Source: Tistlia consotensis USBA 355
Lineage (GTDB): Bacteria; Pseudomonadota; Alphaproteobacteria; Kiloniellales; DSM-21159
Assembly (NCBI RefSeq): GCF_900177295.1
Contig: NZ_FWZX01000010.1
Coordinates: 1-64,000 of the forward strand
Direction: 5' to 3'
DNA: 64,000 bases
In this document: positions 19,734-28,200 of the stretch, piece after piece
Numbering within the stretch: the stretch's first letter is position 1
Layout of the letters: each line of letters opens with the position of its first letter
Translations under genes and position numbers: made by a program
The notes under the pieces: generated by a model
Databases searched by the model: none
Told to the model about the DNA's origin: nothing
The model's input: only the letters and a program-made list of their open reading frames with translations

Positions 19734-20558
19734 CTACCGCTCGCCCTCGACGTCGGCGCCGAGGCGCAGGGAGAGCTGGTGGGCGATGGTGCACACGCAG
19801 TCGGCGGCGAGCGCCGTGGTCGGCCCGTCGACGCGCGCGGCGAGCAGGCTGACCGCGACGCCGGCGACGACCTCGTTCGAGGAGTCGCGCACCGGCGTGC
19901 CGAAGCAGTACATGCCCTCGCGGGTCTGTCCGTTGTCGATCGAGTAGCCGCGGCGCCGGCAATCGGCGAGCTCGCCGAGCAGCGCCTCGACGTCGCCGAC
20001 GCTGTAGCGGGTCAGGGGCTCGGGCCAGCCGTCCTGGAACAGCGCCCGCACCTGTGCGTCCGGCATGGTGCTGAGAATCGCCTTGCCGGTCGCGGTGAAG
20101 GCGGCCGGCAGCCGCATGCCGATGCGGAAGGTGATGCCGAGCGGCGAGGCGCTGTTGCGGCAGGCGATGTAGACGACCTCAGGCCCGTCGAGCACCGACA
20201 GCGTGATGGTCTCGTCGGTCAGCGCAGCCTGGTCGTCCCAGAGCGCCGAGAACTCGGCGGTCAGGTCGGTCTGGGCCAGGAAGGCGTTGGCCCAGCGCAT
20301 GACGTGCGGGCCGATCACGAAGGCGTTGCCGGGCCGGCGCGCCAGCAGCCCGAGTCCGGCCAGGGTCGAGCAGAGGCCGTGCACCGTGCTCTTGGCGAGG
20401 TCGAGCTGGCGCGCCAGGTCCGAGACGGTCGGCGGCCGCTCCGACAGCATGACGGCATCGAGCACCCGGCTGCCGCGGATCAGGGCGGGCACGCCCCTCT
20501 CCGGCATCGGGAAGGCCCCGGCCTCGTCCTGCAGCCCCTTCGTGCGCTCGTCCGACAT
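19734..20558 (-). CDS. IclR family transcriptional regulator
   Basis: 274 residues. A winged helix-turn-helix (VSDLARQLDLAKSTVHGLCSTLAGLGLLAR, about residues 45-75) is followed by the IclR effector domain (AFTATGKAILSTM, RRGYSIDNGQTREGMYCFGTPVRD, VAGVAVSLLAAR). I chose the ATG at 20558; an upstream start would add a low-complexity arginine-rich run. It sits inside the minus-strand catabolic cluster between the lactonase-like gene and the CoA-transferase, and is the natural candidate for its regulator. A palindrome at 34419-34435 is a candidate operator. Confidence 0.92.
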   Translation of the reverse strand: MSDERTKGLQDEAGAFPMPERGVPALIRGSRVLDAVMLSERPPTVSDLARQLDLAKSTVHGLCSTLAGLGLLARRPGNAFVIGPHVMRWANAFLAQTDLTAEFSALWDDQAALTDETITLSVLDGPEVVYIACRNSASPLGITFRIGMRLPAAFTATGKAILSTMPDAQVRALFQDGWPEPLTRYSVGDVEALLGELADCRRRGYSIDNGQTREGMYCFGTPVRDSSNEVVAGVAVSLLAARVDGPTTALAADCVCTIAHQLSLRLGADVEGER

Positions 20559-20598
20559 GGCGCTCACAGGTGCCCGGCCGCTGCGCCCGGGTCCGGCA

Positions 20599-21678
20599 CT
20601 ACTCGTACCAACCCTCGTCCGCCTTGCGCAGCGAGTCGAACTGCGGGATGTCGTGGCCGAACCAGACCTCGGCACCGCAGTCCTCGGCCAGGGCGCGGAT
20701 CCGCTGGATCGTGCGCGCGAAGCCGATCGAATCGTGGCTGATGCCGGGCGGTTTCATCGGCGGACCGTAGTTTTCCGAGGTGTAGCAGGCGTCCGAGGCC
20801 AGGATGACGTCGGCATGGTCGCGCAGCGCGACCTGGAGGCCGAGCATGCCGTAGGAGTGGCCGGCGCCGAAGTTGAGCAGCTTGACCCCCTCAACGATGT
20901 TGCGGTCGGGATCGTGACGGCCGACCTCGCGCCAGTTGAGGTCGAGGCGCATCCAGGCCTCGATGTCCTTGAGGGCGTAGGGCGTGGTGTGGATGCGCTT
21001 GACGTAGTGCAGGGCGGCCGCGGCGAACTCGTCCTCGTGGACGATGATGTTCGACTTGCGGAAGTACTCGATGCAGCCGGCATGGTCGCAGTGCAGGTGC
21101 GACAGCACGACATGGCGGATCTGGTTCGGCCCGATGCCCATCGCCTCGAGCCGGTGCGGCAGGTAGCAGTCCTCGCCGCCGATCACCGGGAAGACGTCCT
21201 GGATGCCTTCCGGCCAGCGCCCGTCCGGGCCGCCCCAGTCGGGGTGGCAGCCGGTGTCGAACAGCACGTTGCCGTCGGGGTGCTCGATGTAATAGGCCGA
21301 GACCGGGATGTCGATCAGCTGGCCCGGCGGGTTCGGGTTCCTGGCCATGGCGACGGTCGAGTTGGCGACCATGAAGTTCTTGTCCAGGCGCAGCTTGCCA
21401 AGATCGAGCACGTGCATCCGGAGCGAGCGGCTCGCCGAGCGGCGCGCCGGCAGGCTCTTCGGCCTGACCGGCTCGACCAGGCTGCCGCCGCCGCGCGGCG
21501 CCGGCTCCCAGCGGCCCGCCGGACCCGACGACCCCTCGGCCGACCGGGTGCTCTCGGAGCGCGGGCGCGCGCCGCCGCCGGAATCGCCGAATTCCAGGAT
21601 CTTCATCCGCTCGCCCTTGCCGGGGCTTCGCGTCGTCTCGTGCCTGCTGCCGTCCTGGCCGAACTCGATGATCTTCAT
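20599..21678 (-). CDS. N-acyl homoserine lactonase-like metallo-beta-lactamase-fold hydrolase with repeated N-terminal extension
   Basis: 359 residues. The C-terminal ~270 residues form a metallo-beta-lactamase fold related to AttM/AiiA lactonases, with the metal motif SHLHCDHAG (HxHxDH), NFGAGHSYGMLGL and ILASDACYTSEN. The preceding ~87 residues are unusual: two copies of a unit beginning MKI(I/L)EFG about 24 residues apart, then a low-complexity linker rich in Ser, Arg, Gly and Pro. The catalytic domain begins near MHVLDLGKLRL. It may open a lactone made by the neighbouring pathway rather than a quorum signal, since no luxI/luxR genes are near. Confidence 0.87.
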   Translation of the reverse strand: MKIIEFGQDGSRHETTRSPGKGERMKILEFGDSGGGARPRSESTRSAEGSSGPAGRWEPAPRGGGSLVEPVRPKSLPARRSASRSLRMHVLDLGKLRLDKNFMVANSTVAMARNPNPPGQLIDIPVSAYYIEHPDGNVLFDTGCHPDWGGPDGRWPEGIQDVFPVIGGEDCYLPHRLEAMGIGPNQIRHVVLSHLHCDHAGCIEYFRKSNIIVHEDEFAAAALHYVKRIHTTPYALKDIEAWMRLDLNWREVGRHDPDRNIVEGVKLLNFGAGHSYGMLGLQVALRDHADVILASDACYTSENYGPPMKPPGISHDSIGFARTIQRIRALAEDCGAEVWFGHDIPQFDSLRKADEGWYE

Positions 21679-21705
21679 CTTGCTGATTCCTCTCGCCCGC
21701 CTCGG

Positions 21706-22560
21706 TCAGTCGCCCGTGCGCTCCCGGATGATCCGGAGGGCCTCCTTCAGGTAGACCCGGAACAGGGGATAGTTCTCGCTCATCGGGAAGTGCCCGATGT
21801 CGGTCATCTCGATGTAGACCCCGTTCTTGATCTGGCGCGCCGTGTTCTCGGTCGCCTCGGGCGGCGTCAGGTAGTCGTAGCTGCCGGTCATCATGACGAC
21901 CGGGCAGCGCTTGCCGTCGATGTCGGCGAGCTGGCGGCGCAGGTCGTGGTCGACCGAATAGAAGTAGAGGTCGCCTTTGAAGACCTCGGCGCCCTGGGTG
22001 TAGTAGTGCCAGGTCAGCCAGCGGTCCCTGTCGGGCGACTGCGGCGCCATCAGGTCCCAGACGCCGCTGGCGCAGACCTGCGCGGCGTTGGCGTGGGGGT
22101 GGCGCCACCAGTCGAGGAAGAAGCCGGGCGCGTAGTCGGCCGCCTCGACCGGGATCACCGCCTTGAAGCGGTCGGGCCGGTGCAGGGCCAGCTGCAGGGC
22201 GACGTTGCCGCCGAACGACGAGCCCATGAAGATCGGGTCGCGCAGCTCCAGGGCGTCGCAGAACTTGACGATGAAGTTGACGTAGTGCTCGGCGGTCAGC
22301 TTGTACTCGCTCTTCCACCACTCGACGTTCAGCGGCGGGTCCGACTTGCCGTGGCGCGCCAGGTCGTAGGCGATCACGTTGTAGTTCTTGGTGATCTCCT
22401 CGTCCTCCAACAGGCCGCGCCACTGGTGATTGTGGCAGCCCGCCGTGTGCTGGCAGACCAGCGGCGTGCCGGTGCCGTTGTGCAGGTAGAAGACCTTGTA
22501 CTCCAGGCCGTCGACCTCGATCGTGACGTAGCGTCCGGTGACGGGCGAATGACGGGCCAT
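21706..22560 (-). CDS. Alpha/beta hydrolase
   Basis: 284 residues of the alpha/beta-hydrolase fold. The nucleophile elbow is GSSFGGN (Ser115), an acid candidate lies in TGSYDYLTPPE and the histidine in MTDIGHFPMSENYP. The oxyanion region CQHTAGCHNHQW after LVCQ differs from the usual HGxP and may define a subfamily. Such enzymes hydrolyse esters, lactones or C-C bonds. It lies between the SCP2-like and the lactonase-like genes with short gaps, so it is probably co-transcribed with them. The substrate is unknown. Confidence 0.88.
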   Translation of the reverse strand: MARHSPVTGRYVTIEVDGLEYKVFYLHNGTGTPLVCQHTAGCHNHQWRGLLEDEEITKNYNVIAYDLARHGKSDPPLNVEWWKSEYKLTAEHYVNFIVKFCDALELRDPIFMGSSFGGNVALQLALHRPDRFKAVIPVEAADYAPGFFLDWWRHPHANAAQVCASGVWDLMAPQSPDRDRWLTWHYYTQGAEVFKGDLYFYSVDHDLRRQLADIDGKRCPVVMMTGSYDYLTPPEATENTARQIKNGVYIEMTDIGHFPMSENYPLFRVYLKEALRIIRERTGD

Positions 22561-22625
22561 CTTTCGGTTTCCTCAGCCTAGTGTTTCGTCCTGGTGCGGG
22601 ATCGTCGGCTCGCGTCGGCGCCGGC

Positions 22626-23015
22626 TCAGACCGGGACGCCGGACTTGCGCAGCAGCTCGAACTGCACCGTGAAGTTCCTGAGGTTCTGCATCAGCACCAG
22701 CAGGTTGCCCTCGAGCTTCAGGTCCTCGCGGAAGCTGGCCGCCCAGATGCCGTGGAACATCGGGCGCGGCACCGGCTGGGCGAACTCCCGCCAGGTCTGG
22801 GCGCTGGCGCGCAGGGCGAAGTCGTAGGCGTCGAGCGGACCGGGGTCGGTGTTGATGTTCTTCACCTTGCCGTCGTGCATCTCGACGATCACCTTGCGGT
22901 CGGTCATGTCGTACATGAAGGTGCAGGTGTAGTACTTGCCCATCGCCGCGATGGTCGGATCGCTGTCGGTCAGGCTCTTGAACTTGCTCGCCCATCCCTT
23001 GACGTCGGTAGCCAT
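22626..23015 (-). CDS. SCP2-like (sterol-carrier-fold) small protein
   Basis: 129 residues with no signal peptide. The pattern of strands (YYTCTFMYDMTDRKVIVEMHDGKVKNI) followed by WREFAQPVPRP, FHGIWAASFREDLKLEGNLLVLMQNLRNF resembles the SCP2 sterol-carrier-like fold, in which a small protein holds a hydrophobic ligand. The assignment is a fold-level guess from pattern. It is sandwiched between the symporter and the alpha/beta hydrolase on the same strand, which suggests a role in binding or presenting the hydrolase substrate. Confidence 0.6.
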   Translation of the reverse strand: MATDVKGWASKFKSLTDSDPTIAAMGKYYTCTFMYDMTDRKVIVEMHDGKVKNINTDPGPLDAYDFALRASAQTWREFAQPVPRPMFHGIWAASFREDLKLEGNLLVLMQNLRNFTVQFELLRKSGVPV

Positions 23016-23086
23016 GGCTTGCCCCTTTCCCTAGTTCGCCCGGGCAACGGTCTCGGTGCCTGCGGCCGCCGCTGCGGCCCCGTCTG

Positions 23087-25126
23087 TCATCGGCCGAACA
23101 TCCAGTGCAGCGCCGACAGCAGCGCCAGCGCGACGACGGCGGCCCAGAACCAGTTGCGCCAGTCGGCCGACGGCGCGCCGGCCTTCAGCGGCGGCGGCTC
23201 GTGGACGGCGCCGGTCTCGAAGCTGCCGGACGGCGCCGTCGACAGCCCCATGCGGTAGGCCAGGAACCAGAGCACCAGGACGCCAAGCGCCCACCAGAGG
23301 ATCTGCCAGGCCCAGATCGACGGCACGCCCAGCACCCAGGCCTTGACCCCGGCGTTCGGCGCGCCGAAGGCGTCGTTGCCGAAGACCGCGCCGGGGCCGA
23401 CCGCGAAGAACAGCCAGGCCAGCACGATGACCCAGGCGGCCGGCCGCAGCAGGCGCTGCTGCGCCGTCGGCCCGGCGGCGGCGGCGAGGAAGGCGTGGAA
23501 GCGCCCGCGGCGCGCGCGCTCGCTGCCGCCGCGGGTCAGCACCGAGACGGTAAGGCAGGCCAGCAGGTTGAAGAACATGCCCCAGGCCGCGGAGTGGATC
23601 GTCCAGGGCCAGCGGCCCCAGGGCAGATGGAAGCCGAGGAAGGCCGCGACCGACTGGCCGAAAGGCTCGGTGAAGACGACGGCGAGGAGGCCGGCGACCA
23701 GGCCCATGACGACGCCCTGGCGGGTCAGCCAGGGCAGCCAGCAGACCGCCGCCAGGGCCGGCCAGAGCTGGAAGCCGAAGGACAGCGCCAGCGCGCCGAG
23801 CTCGCCCTCGGTCGCCGGCAGGAAGGAGGCGACGAGCAGGGCGGCCAGCAGCACCAGGCCGAGGCTGATCCGGCCGTAGAGCTTTAGCTCGCGGTCGCCG
23901 GCCGCCGGATCGAGGTAGCGCTGGCAGAGGTCGCGCGACAGGATCGTGCCGGCGGCCGAGAGGTTGAGCGCGACCATGGCCTGGATCGCCGCCAGCGCGC
24001 AGACCGCGAGCAGGCCGTTGAACCAGGGATCGCCGGCGCCGATCGCGCGGATGAAGTGGGCGACCAGGTTCGCGGGATCCTGGCCGGCCGCCTCGGGCAG
24101 CCAGCGGGCCAGCGCCAGGCCGTCCTCGGTGACCGCAGCGGAGGCGCCGAGGAAGTGGGCGCCCATGGCGGCCAGGGTCCCGAAGAACACCAGGATCAGG
24201 CCGACGGCCGCCGCCGAGGCCCAGACCTGCTGCGGCGCGAAGCCCTTGGCGCTGCGGCAGGCGAAGGCCCAGATGGTGAAGGCCGGCGCGGCCTGGATGC
24301 CCATCAGCGCGAGGCTGTAGGAGAGGATCATCGAGGCGGTCCAGAGGCCGCCGACCGGCGCCTCCAGGCCGAGGCCGCGGGTGAACTGGATGACCCCCGG
24401 GATCTCCAGGTAGCCGTTGTAGCCCTGGGCGGTCCGGCCCCAGGGGCCGATGTCGGTGGCGCCCAGCGCGGCCAGGGCGTCGTTGAAGGCGGCAAAGCCG
24501 CCGAGCTTGCCGTAGGCGACGAGGCCGAGCGCCGTCAGGCCCGCGGCCAGCAGCAGGCCCTGCAGCGTGCCGACATAGGCGACGGCCCTGAGGCCGCCGA
24601 CGACGACGTAGAGGAACAGCGCCGCCGCCAGCACCCAGGTCGCCGCGACCGCATCGACCGTGCCGTCGGACAGGATCGCGATCAGCCGGCCCGAGGCCGA
24701 GAGCTGCATCGCCACGAAGGGCACCGAGAAGACCAGGGCGACCAGCATGACCAGCAGGCGCATCGCCTCGCCGCCGAAGTAGTCGGCGAACATGTCGCCG
24801 GGCGTGACGTAGCCGTAGCGCCGGCCGAGCAGCCACTGGCGCTTCAGGAAGACGATGCCGGTCAGCGGGATGGTGACGGCGCAGAGCGACAGCTGGGCGA
24901 ACTGGAAGCCGTCGGCGAAGACCAGGCCGGTGTGGCCGAGGAAGACCCAGCCGGAGAAGGAGGTCGCGGTCGCCGCCAGCACGAAGATCCAGGGCGAGAT
25001 GCCCCGGTCGGCCAGGAAGAAGTCGTTGGCCGTGGCGACCAGCCGCGCGCTGGCCGCGCCCCAGTAGAGGCAGTAGGCGAGATAGGCCGCGACGAAGGCG
25101 AGCAGCCAGACGGTGCCCTGGCTCAT
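23087..25126 (-). CDS. Sodium:solute symporter family transporter
   Basis: 679 residues with 13 or more membrane helices. The region FFLADRGISPWIFVLAATATSFSGWVFLGHTG is the typical SSS entry sequence with helix 1 serine/threonine residues for sodium. GYVTPGDMFADYFGG and VGGLRAVAYVGTLQGLLLAAG are further family hallmarks. The C-terminal ~150 residues add extra helices beyond the LeuT-like core, as in larger members. It lies directly downstream of the four-helix protein and the SPFH gene. The substrate is unknown; an organic acid matching the downstream CoA-transferase and lyase is a reasonable inference. Confidence 0.88.
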   Translation of the reverse strand: MSQGTVWLLAFVAAYLAYCLYWGAASARLVATANDFFLADRGISPWIFVLAATATSFSGWVFLGHTGLVFADGFQFAQLSLCAVTIPLTGIVFLKRQWLLGRRYGYVTPGDMFADYFGGEAMRLLVMLVALVFSVPFVAMQLSASGRLIAILSDGTVDAVAATWVLAAALFLYVVVGGLRAVAYVGTLQGLLLAAGLTALGLVAYGKLGGFAAFNDALAALGATDIGPWGRTAQGYNGYLEIPGVIQFTRGLGLEAPVGGLWTASMILSYSLALMGIQAAPAFTIWAFACRSAKGFAPQQVWASAAAVGLILVFFGTLAAMGAHFLGASAAVTEDGLALARWLPEAAGQDPANLVAHFIRAIGAGDPWFNGLLAVCALAAIQAMVALNLSAAGTILSRDLCQRYLDPAAGDRELKLYGRISLGLVLLAALLVASFLPATEGELGALALSFGFQLWPALAAVCWLPWLTRQGVVMGLVAGLLAVVFTEPFGQSVAAFLGFHLPWGRWPWTIHSAAWGMFFNLLACLTVSVLTRGGSERARRGRFHAFLAAAAGPTAQQRLLRPAAWVIVLAWLFFAVGPGAVFGNDAFGAPNAGVKAWVLGVPSIWAWQILWWALGVLVLWFLAYRMGLSTAPSGSFETGAVHEPPPLKAGAPSADWRNWFWAAVVALALLSALHWMFGR

Positions 25127-25172
25127 GGCGCCCTCCCGCCGGCCACTTCGCCGCGCTGTCCCGGCCCGGCCA

Positions 25173-25583
25173 TCAGTGCCGCCCCGTGCGATGGAACATC
25201 GAGAAGGAGCCCTTCAGGCCGTACTTCGCGATCAGGTAGACCAGGAAGCAGGCGATCAGCGCGGCGAAGCCGGACAGGCCGACGACGATGTCGGCCGTGC
25301 CGAAGGCCGGGTCGAAGACCCAGGCCAGGACGAAGCCGAGCACGGCGATCCCGAAGGCGGTGAAGCCGAAGGCGATCTCGCCGCGGCTGAAGCCGCCGCC
25401 GTAGAGGCCATTGACGATCACCTGGCCGACGAAGCCGCCGACCAGCAGGGCGAAGCCGAGCAGGCCCAGGGCGATGCTGCCGCGGCCCAGGCCCGACTGG
25501 ATCAGCCCCAGGCCGAAGGGGCCGGCGACGCCCCAGAGGGCGACGACGGCCAGCCTGCGCTCGGTCTGTCGGATGGTCAGCAT
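25173..25583 (-). CDS. Four-helix membrane protein of unknown function
   Basis: 136 residues with four evident membrane segments (about residues 10-31, 36-60, 67-89 and 96-119), short loops and a basic C-terminus. I do not recognise a family. It lies between the SPFH/flotillin-like gene (39 bases away) and the symporter (46 bases away), so all three are probably one transcript. SPFH proteins often have a small dedicated membrane partner such as NfeD. This one lacks an OB-fold domain and may be a different partner. Confidence 0.75.
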   Translation of the reverse strand: MLTIRQTERRLAVVALWGVAGPFGLGLIQSGLGRGSIALGLLGFALLVGGFVGQVIVNGLYGGGFSRGEIAFGFTAFGIAVLGFVLAWVFDPAFGTADIVVGLSGFAALIACFLVYLIAKYGLKGSFSMFHRTGRH

Positions 25584-25622
25584 GGTTCCGTCACCGTCCC
25601 GGCGTCCCCCGGTCCCGCGCCG

Positions 25623-27329
25623 CTAGGCCTTCCCGGCCGGGCCCGTCTCCTGCGGGCCGGGGTCCCGGGGCGGCGGCGCCTTCAGCACCTTCTGGAGATT
25701 GCCGACCTCGGCCGCGGAGATGCCGATCTGCTGCAGCAGGTCGTCGACGAAGGGCGCCTGGGCGCGGTAGCGCAGGGCGGCGTTGACCGCGCTGTCGGCG
25801 AGGCTGCGCCGCCGCGTCGTTCCCTCGCCGCCGCCGGCCAGGTCGCCCGGCTCGCCGGCACCGTCGCCGCCGGCGCCGCCGCTCAGGCCGGGCAGGCCCT
25901 CGACCTGCAGGATGCGGATCGACTCGATCCGCTCCATCGGCTTGACGCTCTCGCGGATGATCTCCGGCAGGTTCTCGACCAGGCGGCGGTGCAGGGCGCT
26001 GCGCCGGCTGGCGTCGGAGCGCAGGTTCTCGGCCTCGTTGAGCGCGCGCTGGCCCTCGGCATCGACGGCGTAGCGGTACTTCGCGGCGTCGGCCGAGACC
26101 TTCTCGGCCTCGGCCCGCTCGGCCGCGGCCTTGCGCTCGGCCTCGGCCTGGGCGACCAGCTTGATCGCCGCGCGCTGAGCCTCCTGCTCGGCCTCGATCA
26201 GCTCGATCAGCTTGCGCCGCTCGGCGATCTCCTTGTCGCGCAGCGAGATCACCTTCTCCTGGGCCTGGACCATCGCCGAGCGCGCCGATTCGGCGGCGGC
26301 CTGGGCCTCCGACTGCGCCTTGGACTTCTCGGCGATGGCAATGGCGCGCTCCTGCTCCTCGATCTCGAGGGCGCGGCGCCGCTGCACCTCCAGGCGCTCG
26401 ATCTCCTGCTCGCGGTCGATGCGCTCGGCCTCGATCGCCCGCTCCTTGCGGATCCGGGCGAGGTCGACCTCCTCGTCGGCGCGGATCTGCGCCTCCTCGA
26501 TCTCGCGCTCGCGCTGGGTCTTCTCCAGCGCGATCTCGGCGCGCTGCTGGGCCCGGCGCAAGGCGATCTCGCGCTCCTGGGCGAGGCGCGAGTATTCGCT
26601 GTCCCGGTCGATGTCGAGCGCCAGCTTCTCGGCCTCGAGGTTCTTGTTGCGCACGGCGATCGCCATGTCCTGCTCGATGTCGTTGCGCTTCTTCTTGCGC
26701 GCCTGGATCTGCTCGGTCAGGCGGGTCAGGCCTTCGGCGTCGAAGGCGTTCGAGGGGTTGAACAGCTTGATGTCGGTCTGGTCGAGGCTGGTCAGCGAAG
26801 CCGCCTCGAGCTCCAGGCCGTTCTTGGTCAGCGCGTCGCCGACCTGCTCCTGGACGCCCTTGATGTAGGTGCCGCGGTGCTCGTGGATCTCCTCCATGGT
26901 CATGGTCGCCGCGACCAGGCTCATAGCGTCGACGAAGCGGCCCTGGACCAGGTCCTTGAGGCTCTCCGGGTTCATCGTCCGGCGGCCCAGGGTGCGGGCC
27001 GCGGCGGAGACCGCCTCGGGCGCCGGGACGACGCGGACGAAGAACTCGACCGTGACCTCGATGCGCATCCGGTCCTTGGTGATCAGCGAGTGCTCCGCGC
27101 CCCGCCGCACCTCGAGGCGCAGCGTGTTCATGCTGACCTCGGTGACGTCGTGGACGATCGGCAGCACCAGCGCGCCGCCGCCCATCACGACCTTCTCGCC
27201 GCCGAAGCCGGTGCGCACGAAGGAGACGTCCTTGGTCGAGCGGCGGTAGAGCCAGTGCAGCAGGTAGACGGCGACCGCCACGACGATCGTCGCCAAGATG
27301 ATGATGGCAATGATGTTTGCGCCGTTCAT
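25623..27329 (-). CDS. SPFH/Band 7 (flotillin/YqiK-like) membrane protein
   Basis: 568 residues. One N-terminal membrane helix (about 5-27) is followed by an SPFH domain (SFVRTGFGGEKVVMGGGALVLP to about residue 205, including SLKDLVQGRFVDAM). A long, highly charged coiled coil follows (about 215-430, rich in E, R, K, A), then a glycine-rich linker and a C-terminal helical part. Flotillin/YqiK proteins oligomerise at the inner membrane and organise membrane microdomains. A strong Shine-Dalgarno (AGGAGG) precedes the ATG. It directly follows the rhodopsin-like gene, so it may scaffold that protein and the next membrane proteins. Confidence 0.9.
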   Translation of the reverse strand: MNGANIIAIIILATIVVAVAVYLLHWLYRRSTKDVSFVRTGFGGEKVVMGGGALVLPIVHDVTEVSMNTLRLEVRRGAEHSLITKDRMRIEVTVEFFVRVVPAPEAVSAAARTLGRRTMNPESLKDLVQGRFVDAMSLVAATMTMEEIHEHRGTYIKGVQEQVGDALTKNGLELEAASLTSLDQTDIKLFNPSNAFDAEGLTRLTEQIQARKKKRNDIEQDMAIAVRNKNLEAEKLALDIDRDSEYSRLAQEREIALRRAQQRAEIALEKTQREREIEEAQIRADEEVDLARIRKERAIEAERIDREQEIERLEVQRRRALEIEEQERAIAIAEKSKAQSEAQAAAESARSAMVQAQEKVISLRDKEIAERRKLIELIEAEQEAQRAAIKLVAQAEAERKAAAERAEAEKVSADAAKYRYAVDAEGQRALNEAENLRSDASRRSALHRRLVENLPEIIRESVKPMERIESIRILQVEGLPGLSGGAGGDGAGEPGDLAGGGEGTTRRRSLADSAVNAALRYRAQAPFVDDLLQQIGISAAEVGNLQKVLKAPPPRDPGPQETGPAGKA

Positions 27330-27412
27330 CTCTCAAGCCTCCTTGTCAAGGCCGTGAGGCCCGCGTTCGCGGCCTCCGTCGCGGTCCGGGGCGAAGCGCG
27401 GGAATCGCCCGG

Positions 27413-28114
27413 TCATCGCGTCGACACCGATTCGCGCAGCGCCGCGTAGAGCACGATCAGCGCGAAGAGGATCCGGTTCACGAAATCGGCGAGGTTGTAG
27501 ACGATGCTGAGCGCCGCATCGTCGATGCCGCCGGCGAAGCTGGCGATGAAGTAGCAGAGCGGATAGATCGCCCAGCCGACCGTCACCACCAGGCGCAGCC
27601 AGAAGAAGCCGGTCTGCACCGTCTCGCTGGCGCTCTTCGAGTTGATCTCGCCGAGCTTGCCGAAACAGACCTCGCCGAGGATGTAGAGCCAGCCGACGAT
27701 GCCGATCAGGAAGCCGAGCGTCGGGTGCATGAAGCCGACCTCGCCCATGTAGCGGGCCAGGATCATCACGACGGCGACGACCAGCAGGCGCCAGAACAGG
27801 CCGACCGGCGGCCGCGCCACCGCGGCGATGAAGAAGTAGAGCGTCAGCACCTGGATCGGCACGGTGACCAGCCAGTCGATGTAGCGGTAGATCACCGGCA
27901 GGTGCTGGGCGGCCGCCCAGGCCTCGCGCGCCTCGAGATAGAAGGCGGCGGCGATCAGCGCGACCAGCCCGGCCAGCGCGACCGGCAGCTTCCACTGGCG
28001 GGACACCCAGCCGGTGCCGAGGAACAGCAGCACGGCGGTGCCGAGCATGCCGACCAGGGCCAGCGAGTAGGTGCCGCCGGCCACGTCGGTCGGCTGCAGC
28101 AGCTCAACGGTCAT
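27413..28114 (-). CDS. Microbial-rhodopsin homologue lacking the retinal-binding lysine
   Basis: 233 residues with seven membrane helices, clearly of the proteorhodopsin group. Helix C reads YRYIDWLVTVP (Arg77, Asp80 = proton-acceptor position, Thr84). The donor position is Thr91 instead of Glu/Asp, and residue 88, the spectral-tuning site, is Gln. Helix F keeps GWAIYP (Trp181, Tyr184, Pro185). Helix G reads YNLADFVNRILF: Asp210 (second counterion) is kept, but the Schiff-base lysine position is Arg214 (codon CGG). A normal covalent retinal chromophore is therefore not possible. The gene lies 86 bases after the ABC permease gene and 83 before the SPFH gene, all on one strand. No carotenoid or retinal synthesis gene is in the window. 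Role unknown; sensing or structural use is inference. Confidence 0.93.
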   Translation of the reverse strand: MTVELLQPTDVAGGTYSLALVGMLGTAVLLFLGTGWVSRQWKLPVALAGLVALIAAAFYLEAREAWAAAQHLPVIYRYIDWLVTVPIQVLTLYFFIAAVARPPVGLFWRLLVVAVVMILARYMGEVGFMHPTLGFLIGIVGWLYILGEVCFGKLGEINSKSASETVQTGFFWLRLVVTVGWAIYPLCYFIASFAGGIDDAALSIVYNLADFVNRILFALIVLYAALRESVSTR

Positions 28115-28200
28115 CGCACACCTCCCGCGGGCGGCTTGGCCGCCGCCCCGCTTCCGTTCCACCCGTCCGCCATGCGTCCATTTCCCGTCCCCCGATCGGC

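Noticed and set aside
20599-21678. Quorum-quenching locus
   Set aside because: The enzyme is lactonase-like, but no luxI/luxR genes are near and the surroundings are metabolic.
27450-27490. Sequencing error as the cause of the missing lysine
   Set aside because: CGG differs from both lysine codons at two or more positions and the frame is intact on both sides, so one error cannot explain it. Independent reads would still be the final test.
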